A DNA stretch of 32,365 nt from Cudoniella acicularis (Eukaryota; Ascomycota; Leotiomycetes; Helotiales; Helotiaceae). The stretch is from NCBI GenBank assembly GCA_013054445.1, contig JAAMPI010000558.1, positions 1-32,365 of the forward strand. Reading direction: 5' to 3'. Positions 9,638-18,301 of this stretch are shown here, piece after piece; position 1 is the stretch's first letter; each line of letters opens with the position of its first letter. Made by a program: the position numbers and the translations under genes. Under the pieces are notes generated by a model. The model was given only the letters and a program-made list of their open reading frames with translations, was not told where the DNA came from and did not search any database.

Positions 9638-9868
9638 ATGTCTTCCCAAGCAACCTGCCCTGTCTTCCAAGCTAACCACGGTAAACGCATCTTTAGCCGT
9701 AACAGCAAAGTCTAGTTGGCATGCAGCCAGAAGTACGATAAGCAGAACCCAGCGTATAATGTCACTTACTTCACTCGAGAAGAGGCGAAGGCCGGTAATC
9801 AAGCGAGGGAAAGTGCTATTCACGATATGGTAATGGAGACTTTGGCCAAGGAGAAGAGAGGCAACTAG
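9638..9868 (+). pseudogene. small hypothetical gene, apparently interrupted
   Basis: An ATG in a leader-like context opens MSSQATCPVFQANHG. The same frame carries a convincing hydrophilic C-terminal part (YDKQNPAYNVTYFTREEAK... to KEKRGN) ending at 9868, but a TAG at 9713-9715 lies between them. A good-looking donor (G/GTAAAC, 9681) and acceptor (GCAG, ending 9726) would excise the TAG as a 46-nt intron. That splice joins the exons out of frame by one base. Either one base is missing at the acceptor (assembly error or real mutation), or an in-frame stop has arisen, or an unusual donor (GTCTTC, 9662, to 9730) is used. The protein family is not recognised. Confidence 0.4.
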
Positions 9869-11261
9869 AGGAGTGAAGTTAATGGGACAGTATTGAAAAT
9901 GGTCGAGTCACTTTTAATGCTTTTTAGAAATTAAATATTGGCTGGACCCCAAAGAAAAGACTTAGAAGAAATCTAAGCATTAAGATTTTAATTATTTTAA
10001 AACATTTATTCTCACTTAATTATTCTACCGAGTCTTGAATATTTCTCTGACGTGTATGAATTCCAGAGAGTAGAGATTATTGATTTGTTACCTCGCAATT
10101 GTATTGTGCAAATATCTGAACACAATAGATACATAACGTGTTAAAATTTTTAATACATTGAGTGCACTAATAATCTGCGTTGGTTCGACTATAACAATAT
10201 AATTATTGTTATCTGTGTCCTAGATAATCTCTTTGATTTCTTTATTTTACTTCCTTAAATCGTAACAAAGAAATCTTTGTTCCGACTGAAGTGAAACAAG
10301 GAGAAGAACGAAGAACAATATAACTCATATCTATATAAATATGCTACCCCTGACCTCCTTACTTCCCCGTGTTCTTTTCTTCCAGTGTTACGCTCATACA
10401 GTGATAAGTGACACCACACATTAACTTGCTCTACAACTCGTCTGAAACACTAACCCTAACCGGTCAGTAGGTTGTGAAGTTTGAACAAGTATGCTTTTTA
10501 ATTCTCACGGGTGAGGCAATTCTAGATGACTTAAGATGTTTTTCTAAAATTTCTTTAATGATCTTCGGTTATTTTCTCCAAGTGAAATTTTAAGGATATA
10601 AGAGGGATTTAAATTATGTAAGTGATAGATAGATAAGTGACTTTTAAGTTGTGTATCTATATAGAACTTAGCTAGACTTAATAAAAGCACTTATTTTTGT
10701 TAAGAGATTCCATCCCTTATCACTTGGAAGCAGAGTTCTGAAGACTGAGGATTATCCAGGATACCGCGCATAAGGACTGATTAATTTCATCGTGTGGGTG
10801 ACTCTTATCCCTTCGAACTGTTCAGGGGTCCGTGCCCAATTATCGGTTACTGTCCAAAACACTTTAAAGAAATATCATTTTGCTACTACCAGACATCAAA
10901 ATAAAAATATAATCCAATCTATAATACTCTTTCTTTATTTTTTTAAGCTCATAAAGTGTTTTAATTTGATCCTTATTTAATGACTTTGAAGTGTTCGGCC
11001 AGAAGCTCAGTGGCTTCCTAGGACTGTGCACTGAAAGTCTAAAAACTCGAAGGACAACCAGAGCTGCCCACCAATTTTCTCAAAAATATTTTTCTTTAAC
11101 TAAAACGAACTGACTATCTCTCCCTTCTTAAAGTTCTTGCAAATGTCTCCATGTTCTTTGCGCGTTTCTTTACGTTTTGGTATCTCTCCTCGGCCTCTCG
11201 GAACTACTTTACGCAGTCGAAGAAGTACTCCAGAAATTGAGGCAGAGTTGAAGACTTAAAG
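9869..11261. other. AT-rich intergenic region
   Basis: No supportable gene is present. It contains long A/T runs, a TATAAAT near 10334, and two telomere-like CCCTAA units at 10450-10460 that are too few to be called an interstitial telomeric repeat. It borders a tandemly duplicated locus, which suggests a repeat-rich accessory block. Confidence 0.5.
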
Positions 11262-11592
11262 TCGCTTGTCGAGAGACATCCATCGGGAGTTATAGACAGT
11301 AAAGATACAAAGAAATTCTTGGAATACCCCCTCCCCCCTCCCCAACAACCCTACCTTGACGACAAAGAACCTCCTGAAAATTGCTCCAGAACAATTGATT
11401 GCCTTTATACGCAAACATACAATAAGAGAATTCAAGGGATAAAGCAGAAAAGTGGGTGTGAAACAGAAAAACCCTTCCCTCTATAAGGAGTAGAAAGTTA
11501 TCATACAACAAATTTACAGGCATAGCGGTAGAATTCTGCTTCATAAACTTAAAATAACAAGCTTCGGCGACTAGTCATAAGGAGCAAGCAAA
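11262..11592 (+). repeat. degraded 3' end plus spacer of a third tandem copy
   Basis: From 11265 the sequence CTTGTCGAGAGACATCCATC and the bases after it match the last codons and 3' flank of the gene at 11593-12384 (starting at 12352), 1087 bp away. The similarity continues through the spacer: GACAAAGAACCTCCTGAAAA matches CACAAAACTTCTTAGAAA at 12451, and AAGGGATAAAGCAGAAAAG matches AAGAGATAAAACAGAAAGG near 12543, up to the promoters. So a further copy once stood upstream and only its tail and the spacer survive. Confidence 0.75.
11478..11490 (+). promoter_or_regulatory. TATA-like element of array gene 1
   Basis: CCCTCTATAAGGAG lies about 105 bp upstream of the ATG at 11593. The aligned spacer upstream of gene 2 has CCTCTATATAAAGC at the same relative place, about 125 bp from its ATG, so the promoter was duplicated with the gene. 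Confidence 0.5.
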
Positions 11593-12384
11593 ATGGAACG
11601 ACCTCGCAATTACAATCCCCATACGGACCCCAATCCCGAAGTCCGTGAAACCTGTAGGTTGGAAGATATGCTAGACCTGGACCAAATAATCCATGTGAGT
11701 ACTAGCCCATATAAACGTGGTTTGGGACACTTACTTACGGTATCCTTCCTACAAACCTTTCTCCAGTGCCTCATACCACCGTATAACAATTACGAGCTAT
11801 ATCCAAACACGCCAATATACCCAATCCTTTATTTGGAGGAGTTGACTACCAGAATGTTACTTTCACTCGTCACTTTAGAAAAGAAGGAATTGCATAATGT
11901 ATTTCCAATAAACACAGAAAGCACAGACTTCTGGGATTTATTCACTATTATTATATTCAGTGAAAAGGTAGTCAACCGCCCTACAACTGTGGATATATGG
12001 GAGTTCTTCGACGATACGTTTGAAAAGCCCAATCTATTAGCGCTCAGGCCGGCGTTCGTATGGGTTCGTGATTCTTCTTCGGGTGTTGAAACGCCAACAG
12101 ATAACCCTATTAAATACTTCTTCAAAGTCCAACTTCAAACTAAAGTTTCAAAGCTCTTCATTGAACAGGAAGATCTAATGAATCCCTGTGAGAGAGATTA
12201 TATCTCACCGCAGATGATCGTGAGGCATTTGATTGGTGGGCTTAAAGTTAATAATAGGGAGACCTTTTCCACCGAAATCTTTAAACATGAGCGCATTTCA
12301 ATAGATATATTCGTAGATCTTCTCTCCAGAGTAAAGGAGGAAGAGGAAAGGCTTGTCGAGAGACAGCCATCAAGGGAGTTGTAG
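11593..12384 (+). CDS. unknown protein, tandem paralogue 1
   Basis: This intronless ATG ORF encodes 263 aa. It is clearly paralogous to the next gene (12720-13538). Shared blocks are DPNPxVRExCxLEDMxDLxQxIHxS at the N-terminus, GHLLxVS, YELYxNTxxxPxLxF, xLHNV, VNRPTxxxxWxFxDxTxEKxN, NPIxYFFxxQ, FIExxDLxxxCExxxxSxxMIV and FVxLLSxVKEEEE at the C-terminus. There is no signal peptide, membrane span, Cys pattern or catalytic motif that I can name. The Leu/Ile/Phe-rich, acidic helical look suggests a soluble protein with an all-alpha fold, but that is a guess. The copied promoter includes a TATA-like box, so both copies could be expressed. Confidence 0.7.
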   Translation: MERPRNYNPHTDPNPEVRETCRLEDMLDLDQIIHVSTSPYKRGLGHLLTVSFLQTFLQCLIPPYNNYELYPNTPIYPILYLEELTTRMLLSLVTLEKKELHNVFPINTESTDFWDLFTIIIFSEKVVNRPTTVDIWEFFDDTFEKPNLLALRPAFVWVRDSSSGVETPTDNPIKYFFKVQLQTKVSKLFIEQEDLMNPCERDYISPQMIVRHLIGGLKVNNRETFSTEIFKHERISIDIFVDLLSRVKEEEERLVERQPSREL

Positions 12385-12719
12385 ATAGTAATAGTACAAT
12401 GAAATTGTCGGAATTTTTCCTTTTTTTCTTCAAATCTTCCTCAATAATAACACAAAACTTCTTAGAAATTGGTTTAGAATAGCTGATTTTCCTTATATTT
12501 AAAAATGCACTGATACCCTTTGACCATCTAGATAAAGAACTTAAGAGATAAAACAGAAAGGTGGGATAAAAACAGAAAAATTCTTTCCTCTATATAAAGC
12601 AGAAGCTTACCATCGAACTGACAGACACAACCGCATCGCCCAGCATATTTCAGCTTTGCATTCTTCTCAATAGACGCTGGATCCCAGACTCGAAAACTTG
12701 TCGTAAAGGAATAAAGAAG
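12385..12719. repeat. spacer copy between array genes 1 and 2
   Basis: This 335-bp stretch aligns with 11294-11592. Landmarks in order are the run after the stop codon (TAGATAGTAA against TAGACAGTAA), CACAAAACTTC against GACAAAGAACC, then AAGAGATAAAACAGAAAGGTGGG against AAGGGATAAAGCAGAAAAGTGGG, then the TATA box. It holds the promoter of gene 2. Confidence 0.7.
12588..12600 (+). promoter_or_regulatory. TATA box of array gene 2
   Basis: CTCTATATAAAGC lies about 125 bp before the ATG and is followed by a CT/CA-rich leader. It is the counterpart of the element at 11478-11490. Confidence 0.55.
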
Positions 12720-13538
12720 ATGGAGCAACTATCTTACCATCCCTCAAGAGACCCCAACCCCCGAGTCAGAGAAATTTGTCTATTGGAAGACATGCCGGAT
12801 CTAAACCAGGTCATCCATATGAGTTTACCAGATGATTACTCGCCAATACACACAGAGGATGCGGGTCACTTACTTCCCGTATCCTCTATAAAATTCATAA
12901 TTCAACGCCTCGTACAACCTCATGACGGATACGAGCTGTATCTAAATACAGAACCCTGCCCAACCCTTCATTTCACAAGATTGAGTATCATCTTGTTGAA
13001 TGCGCTCGTCGCTTTGGAGAATAAGGACTTACATAATGTCTTGAAAATTGGCGAAGAAGGCGACATGGGGGAAGATATTGAGCAGTTGTTCGCAGAAATC
13101 ATAGGGAATAACCCAGTCTTCAACCGGCCAACAATTATGGGATTCTGGGATTTTCTGGATGAAACAATTGAAAAATCCAATAACCTATTTTCGCTTCTAT
13201 GGCCTCTTCAAAAGGGTTTCCAAGGACTAGAATCACCAATCACCAACCCCATTCAATACTTCTTCGAAACACAAGTTGAAGTTAAAGCCGCAGAGATTTT
13301 CATAGAGGATGATGATTTAGTGACTCTCTGTGAAAGTGAGCATGTCTCAACGGACATGATCGTGAAGAGGATCATCTCTGGACTTGTCGGAGAAGAGGCT
13401 TTTTTCCTCGGAATCGCTAAACGAAATCATATTCCAAAGGAGACTTTCGTGGAGCTTCTCTCCAAAGTGAAAGAGGAAGAGGAAGAGGAAAGGCTTGACG
13501 CAGGACCAGACCGACCGGAAGAGGACAATTTGCCTTAG
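12720..13538 (+). CDS. unknown protein, tandem paralogue 2
   Basis: This intronless ATG ORF encodes 272 aa and shares the block order listed for the gene at 11593. It diverges strongly between blocks and has a longer acidic C-terminal tail (KEEEEEERLDAGPDRPEEDN). Preservation of two full-length frames despite heavy divergence implies that both were kept by selection for some time. Similarity to known families is not recognised. A perfect GC-rich inverted repeat follows 13 bp after the stop codon. Confidence 0.7.
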   Translation: MEQLSYHPSRDPNPRVREICLLEDMPDLNQVIHMSLPDDYSPIHTEDAGHLLPVSSIKFIIQRLVQPHDGYELYLNTEPCPTLHFTRLSIILLNALVALENKDLHNVLKIGEEGDMGEDIEQLFAEIIGNNPVFNRPTIMGFWDFLDETIEKSNNLFSLLWPLQKGFQGLESPITNPIQYFFETQVEVKAAEIFIEDDDLVTLCESEHVSTDMIVKRIISGLVGEEAFFLGIAKRNHIPKETFVELLSKVKEEEEEERLDAGPDRPEEDNLP

Positions 13539-13551
13539 ATGAGGAAGTGCC

Positions 13552-13567
13552 AGGCCGCCAGCGGCCT
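13552..13567. terminator. GC-rich inverted repeat just after array gene 2
   Basis: AGGCCGC-CA-GCGGCCT has perfect 7-bp arms with a 2-bp loop, in otherwise AT-rich DNA, starting 13 bp after the stop. It could form a hairpin in the 3' UTR, or be a palindromic protein-binding site or an insertion footprint. 'Terminator' is a placement only, since fungal genes do not use intrinsic bacterial terminators. Confidence 0.3.
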
Positions 13568-13753
13568 TCCCATATCTTGAATTAAAGCATAATTTTAATT
13601 TGATATAATATAACAATAACACAAAAATTGACAATGACTAAATAGTAGTACGTTTAATTATGCATAAGTGAGGTTATAAAAGGATGAAGCAAAAAGGGGA
13701 TGGCTCGCTTCCGTCAGGGGTTTATCGCTAAAACTCCAGCGTGTATCTCCCTG

Positions 13754-13796
13754 TAGTTTAGTGATTAATGCCTGAAATATAGTACTTCAAGTCCCC
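13754..13796 (+). other. tRNA-like / SINE-like A-box and B-box pair
   Basis: TAGTTTAGTGATTA (13754-13767) resembles a pol III A box (TRGYNNARNNGGTTA), and ACTTCAAGTCCCC (13784-13796) resembles a B box (GGTTCRANNCC). The 30-bp spacing is shorter than in a real tRNA, so at best this is a deleted or decayed tRNA-derived element. Confidence 0.25.
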
Positions 13797-14565
13797 ATAA
13801 TTTAGCGCTCATTAAGGCTAGTACGCTGGAATCCCACCCGATCACAGCAGCAGCTAATTCTTTAACATAACATATGCAAATATTTATCTAAGAACAATTG
13901 ATTAATAAATTCATATAATTGTAAGTTGTTTAGATATTAGCTAAAATAACGCATGCAAAAATAGGAGGAGTCCCTGCATTATTCACTGCAATGTCTAGTG
14001 ACTACCCGCTGAGATTCAGATACTGGATCGCTAAAATACAGCGTGCAGGAGCCTATGGCATTAGCGAACCATCGCTGTACAACATACTTTTTAGAACACC
14101 TTCTAACTTGCCAAAATCACTTCACAATTCCACAAACTTCTCAACTGTTTTACTGCTTATAATTCTTCACACTGAATTATTCGAGTTATACAATCCAACT
14201 GAATTTGTTTATAGAGAGAAATGATTCGTCGCTGTATTAAGTATTTAAAGTGATTTTACATACTAACAGCCTTCGCTCGCATGCAAAAAGGACGGATTTT
14301 CGGCCGGCGTAAGTTCACTGCAAGAAGCATATGAAGAGGTGGGTTCAAGCTTGCGTTGCCGCTAGACTAACACGCGTTGTCGCAATTTAGTTGGAACTCA
14401 GCGACATTCAGCGACGCATTCAGGGACGTTTCACGTATCCAGCGCAAGAACAAGTCCTCGAAAACGGGCTTTGATTATAAACAATTATCACAAAAAAGCA
14501 TCACTATATCAAATTAAAATGAACACAAAATTAGCTTGTTTTTTAAAGGGGGAAACCTCCTTTTT

Positions 14566-14583
14566 GGGGGGGGGGGGGGGGGG
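14566..14583 (+). repeat. 18-base poly-G tract
   Basis: A run of 18 G follows AAACCTCCTTTTT. Just upstream is AAAGGGGG, which can pair with the CCTCC/TTT stretch. The tract is prone to replication slippage and could form a G-quadruplex. Confidence 0.9.
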
Positions 14584-14730
14584 TTTATTATTTTATTCTA
14601 AAAGATACTGTAAAGACCACCAACTCCTTAACTCCTCAACTCCTCAATCAAAAAGCCTCTAAAAGACCACAACGACGAATCATCGAATCATCGAATTAGA
14701 AGCCGAGAAGAATAGAGAAAAGGGAAAAAA

Positions 14731-15057
14731 CTAGCCAAGAACCTCACTGTCCACTGTTTCTTCCTTCAGGGTAGGTTCACTATCTAGCTGATTAGCTGCG
14801 GGGTCACGACAACAAATCAAGACATTCACTTTCTTCTTCGCCACTTCTTCTTCTTGTTGTTGTGCTTCATTTCACTGTGTTTCCTCAGGTTTCCGAACCT
14901 CACCAATAGGTTGAGGTGCGGGTTCTTCTTGATAGCGAACCCTACAATCAGAACACTGGTGATGTCTACAGATCGAATTCCTATAAGGAGGGTCTTCCAT
15001 CCATCTGATTGGAGTTGGGGTTGCGGTCCGGCACTTACAACAGATGAAGGTCTTCAT
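14731..15057 (-). pseudogene. zinc-ribbon-like small protein with one in-frame TGA
   Basis: The ATG at 15057 opens a 61-codon ORF with FICCKCR (residues 4-10) and CRHHQCSDC (about 30-38). This is the CxxC...CxxC pattern of small zinc-ribbon proteins common in filamentous fungi. It ends ...RKPEETQ at a TGA (14872-14874). The same frame then stays open for 46 codons (NEAQQQEEEEVAKKKVNVLICCRD... to EVLG) ending at TAG 14731-14733, with clear coding character including a Glu/Lys-rich run. The simplest reading is a 108-codon gene with one nonsense change (for example CGA to TGA). Alternatives are stop readthrough, a ~110-nt intron (GTGAGG donor) removing the TGA, or a genuine 61-aa protein whose former tail is now 3' UTR. 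A TATA box lies at 15205-15214. Confidence 0.5.
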
Positions 15058-15204
15058 TTTTGTGGTGCCTTTTGGGATGGTGTTGCTGTTATGGGTTATG
15101 GGTTCTGGGCTCTGGTTTGTTGGAAAGTTGGTGTTGTGTAGTTGTGTGGTGCGGACGGGAAGGTGTAGTGTGAAGTAGAGAAATGTTGGAGAAGGAGGAA
15201 GGGG

Positions 15205-15214
15205 AATATTTATA
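15205..15214 (-). promoter_or_regulatory. TATA box upstream of the zinc-ribbon ORF
   Basis: On the minus strand the sequence reads TATAAATATT, about 150 bp upstream of the ATG at 15057, followed by CT-rich sequence. Confidence 0.5.
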
Positions 15215-15683
15215 CATGTACACGAGAGGTTTTTTTCTTCTGTCTACAGTAGCTCGATGATTTGTTTTGTTTATTTTAGAGAGATGCGAGAACTGGAGAT
15301 TATGAAGATGTTTCGAAGCTGGTGCCTTGTTCATTGTATCTTTTCGTTGTTTCTTCCTGTTTTTATAGTCTGTCTTCAATTACTATAGCAACGAGCCTTC
15401 GTGTCAAATTGTTTCCGGTATAGGGGTTTACTGTTATCTTTTCAGCTTATTTTCGGAGAGGGACATGCGCTCACCCGTTAGTTACTGCTGCGATTCGCTT
15501 TTAAAGGCCGTATTGATATTTGAGGATTTGAAAGTAGAGAAATTTTAAAAGTGGTCCGTGTATTCCTTGCTTCTATTGATTTCCCAGACCATGATATCCA
15601 TCTATAAAACGCCTCGCTTCAAACGTTCAAATCGCTCTAGAGCAAGATCACATTTCAGCTCAACATCCACAAGTCAACATAGC
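15215..15683. other. intergenic, nothing recognised
   Basis: This is the space between the 3' end of the 2EXR gene (15684) and the promoter of the zinc-ribbon ORF. It has no gene-like ORF from an ATG. Confidence 0.5.
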
Positions 15684-16664
15684 TCAAGCAGCTTTACCAG
15701 GTAGAACCACAAACCCTTCAACCACAACTCCTTCTCTGACCATCCTATCCCTCACCAAACTATCGCCTACCATCCTCCCCGCCAACCAAGAATCAAAGCC
15801 GACGGCAACCCCATCCTCCCCCTTACTACTCTGGAATCCCCACCACGTGACTTTTGTAGACTTCAAAGCTTCCATCTCAAGTAGTTGTTTCGTCCAGTCC
15901 CATTCCCTCCACTTTTTCTCTTTTTCTTTCTTCAACTTCATTTCCGCCTCTGCATCTTCGCCGCCTTGAACCGCCGGTACTGAAGGGAGAGAAGCAGAAC
16001 TCCCGCTGGCCCCCCAAACCGTCAAGTCTAGAGCCCTTAGACCGGGCATCTCTCTTTTTAGAAAGTCGCACAGCACAGCCCATTTCTCATCCACTCCCCT
16101 CACCACTATTTTCTCCCCATTATTTGTTTGCAAATTCGGTATCTCTTTCGCTATCTTCACATTCCGGACACAAGCCCTGGCAACGTGACTCCTATCACCC
16201 ATAAATGCCATCAAAGCATCAGAATGCATCCCGAAATCGAACACGGTATTGTTGTTTGCGTACAGTACCGGTTCTGCTTCATCGTGTACCTGCTTGCATA
16301 CGCGGAAGATCTCCGGGTAGATAGAAGGAGCAGGGAATGAGGAGCGGAAGTTAGAGGAGATGATTTTGTAGGTTGTGAGATTGCCGGAGGAAGGAGGAGT
16401 TCGTCCAAAAGGGTAGAAGGACTGTGCTGAGTGGGCTGGTATAGTTGCTGTATTGTAGAAATATCCATTGTATGGAATTTGAGTAACTATAGTATGGGTT
16501 CGAGCTGGTAATAGGTATCCACAGATCTTCAGTCTTAATTCAAGTGGGAGATCTAAGAATCGAAATATTTCTGCTTCCAAAGTTGGCACAGCACGTGATG
16601 TGGTTCTCGTAAGGCTGAGATCTGCAGCACGTTCCTGATCGGCATTCATATTGTTGAGATGCAT
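15684..16664 (-). CDS. 2EXR (F-box-like) domain protein 1
   Basis: The gene is intronless. From the ATG at 16664 it encodes 326 aa; the frame is also open to an ATG at 16940, giving 418 aa. I prefer 16664 because a minus-strand TATATA-type box (16750-16756) and a CT-rich leader lie inside the longer version. FRFLDLPLELRLKICGYLL, about 35 residues from the chosen start, is the 2EXR motif: a short F-box-like helix pair found in large fungal families and presumed to mediate protein-protein contacts. IFRVCKQVHDEAEPVLYANN is the usual second block (RVCRQIHxEAxxxLY). A Lys/Glu-rich stretch (KLKKEKEKKWREW) lies near the C-terminus. Molecular function is unknown for the family. Confidence 0.75.
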   Translation of the reverse strand: MHLNNMNADQERAADLSLTRTTSRAVPTLEAEIFRFLDLPLELRLKICGYLLPARTHTIVTQIPYNGYFYNTATIPAHSAQSFYPFGRTPPSSGNLTTYKIISSNFRSSFPAPSIYPEIFRVCKQVHDEAEPVLYANNNTVFDFGMHSDALMAFMGDRSHVARACVRNVKIAKEIPNLQTNNGEKIVVRGVDEKWAVLCDFLKREMPGLRALDLTVWGASGSSASLPSVPAVQGGEDAEAEMKLKKEKEKKWREWDWTKQLLEMEALKSTKVTWWGFQSSKGEDGVAVGFDSWLAGRMVGDSLVRDRMVREGVVVEGFVVLPGKAA

Positions 16665-16749
16665 TGCAGGAAGTGGGCCTTCTTCGTTGGTTTCAGTATC
16701 AGAAATCTCGGAAGGAGTTTGAAGAGAGGATGTCGAGAGGGTGCAAGGG

Positions 16750-16756
16750 TATATAA
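16750..16756 (-). promoter_or_regulatory. TATA-like element of 2EXR gene 1
   Basis: TTATATA on the minus strand lies about 90 bp before the ATG at 16664 and is followed by a CT-rich leader. It supports the internal start codon over 16940. Confidence 0.4.
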
Positions 16757-17530
16757 CCGTAACCTCGATATCTCGACAATTACTATTCCCATGGCTAAAC
16801 AGCTTTTTCTGCTGATAGAAAATATTCAGCGATAACAATCCGGATGGAAATGGTGTTTTGCCATGCGGAAGTGGGTCGCCGGCCCGAGTTGATGAGTGCT
16901 TTGAATCCATAATCCGCACTAAGTCTCTTGACTCAAGCATCAATTCTAGCTTTTACTGGCGTTTGATACCGAAGCGGTCACGGAATCCTTGGGAGCTCGC
17001 TGCGGCGTGGGTCTGTGGTTTGTTGGGATCCCTTGACGTATTGATCGAATAAATATGAGACACGAATTTATTTGGTGGCTTTAGAGTTTGACCGCTCTTT
17101 GGTTGCCGCTGCAAGCTGAATGCGTGGCCCCTCTTTGATAGAAAAAGTAAAGATGAGAACGGTGATAGTGTGGGGAGCTCAGCCTTCATAAAAATTCCTC
17201 GATGTGATACGAAATTGAACGTCTAGAATGGTCTACTACACATTACCCGACTGTGACCTGATCTACGCTGAATTGTCGAAACACCTTTCAGCTGACTCCC
17301 ATTGCGCCAATCGGGTGAAACCCCTTACAAGCACGAAGTAAAAGTTCCTTCTCTATGAACCTGCGACATCACCAATATACAAACTCCTAGCTCTATAAGC
17401 TGACAAGTCCGACAAGATGATTGTGTTTGTAACTAAATGATCAAATCAGGGAGCCGAGACAAGATATCCCCAAGATTAGTAACCGGAAGACCCAATTAGC
17501 TGTGGCCCAATGTCTCGAAGTGAATCCAAA
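16757..17530. other. intergenic between the two 2EXR genes
   Basis: No independent gene is supported. An open frame continues the 2EXR gene upstream to 16940, and an ORF at 16953-17189 (minus) has no recognisable content. Confidence 0.45.
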
Positions 17531-18301
17531 TCACATCTTGACAAGCAATTCCGAGCGCAGAAATTCCGCAAACCCAGATTCGATTGATGCCGAAAATGCC
17601 GCGAAAAATGCCATTGCGCTCGAGTGTGAAGGAGGGCAATGATGAATCTCGGATGCTACCTCTAGATTCCGGATCCCTTTGATCGAAAGCAACTCCCAAA
17701 CCCAGTCCAAGGCTTCATATCGTACACTAGATAGCGTCTTGAAATCTGCTGGCGAGTATTTTGGCAACCCATCCCATCCTAGGCTTGGACGACCTCCCTC
17801 AACCACAAGTTTCAAACTATCCAGGTGCATGTCGTTCCTAAGAAATTCACACATGTTTCCCCATTCACAGCGATCATAATCCCTACTATAGACAGAGCCT
17901 TGCTTGATGAGGGATATATCGGCGATGAGTGGTCTTGTTGGTAAGGTGAGGTCGGAGAAGAATGGAACAATGGCTTCAATATCCTTTCCGAAGCTAAATG
18001 TGTGCCGGCCGTAGATCAGATGGGATGATTCTTGGTGAATTTTGCGATTGACAGCCATGATGGAAGTATGGATATCGACATCGGTGACTAGATGGTAGGT
18101 TGTTGGCAGACTTTGGCGGACGAGGTCCCGCCCAATAACTCGATAGGCAGTTCGCTTTGGAGCATCTCGGCGCTTGAAGACTTCAGGGTCTTCGTTTCGT
18201 ATCTCGAAGATTTTGTTGTTCTTGTCGTCGAAAAGAAGGTTATATATCTGTAGGCGCAACTCGCATGGTAGACGCATAAAAGGGGGTTGAATGTGCGCCA
18301 T
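17531..18301 (-). CDS. 2EXR (F-box-like) domain protein 2
   Basis: This intronless ORF encodes 256 aa from its first ATG. PFMRLPCELRLQIYNLLF (residues 7-24) is the 2EXR motif placed right at the N-terminus, as usual. IMAVNRKIHQESSHLIYGRHTFSF (about 81-104) is the conserved second block. The central part, with FLRNDMHLDSLKLVV, resembles the 'xFLxxxPxLxxLxLxV' part of the family. It shares motif order but little sequence with the 2EXR gene at 15684, so the two are not a recent duplicate. Its molecular role is unknown; a scaffold or ubiquitin-ligase-adaptor role is often presumed but unproven. Confidence 0.8.
   Translation of the reverse strand: MAHIQPPFMRLPCELRLQIYNLLFDDKNNKIFEIRNEDPEVFKRRDAPKRTAYRVIGRDLVRQSLPTTYHLVTDVDIHTSIMAVNRKIHQESSHLIYGRHTFSFGKDIEAIVPFFSDLTLPTRPLIADISLIKQGSVYSRDYDRCEWGNMCEFLRNDMHLDSLKLVVEGGRPSLGWDGLPKYSPADFKTLSSVRYEALDWVWELLSIKGIRNLEVASEIHHCPPSHSSAMAFFAAFSASIESGFAEFLRSELLVKM

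Larger units (their letters stand above)
13568..14730. other. AT-rich intergenic region with tRNA-like scrap and poly-G tract
   Basis: No supportable gene is present. An ATG ORF of 77 codons at 13991-14224 has no recognisable content. The region holds a tRNA-like A-box/B-box pair (13754-13796), an 18-G homopolymer (14566-14583) and short direct repeats of AACTCCTN and GAATCATC type (14622-14694). Confidence 0.5.

Noticed and set aside
10200..10450. Possible solo LTR (TGTTAT... with TATAAATATG inside)
   Set aside because: No matching second copy, target-site duplication or primer-binding site could be seen in the window.
10450..10460. CCCTAA words suggesting an interstitial telomere
   Set aside because: Only two units are present; this is chance-level.
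13991..14224. 77-codon ATG ORF in AT-rich DNA
   Set aside because: There is no motif, promoter or leader, and its AT-rich hydrophobic content is expected by chance.
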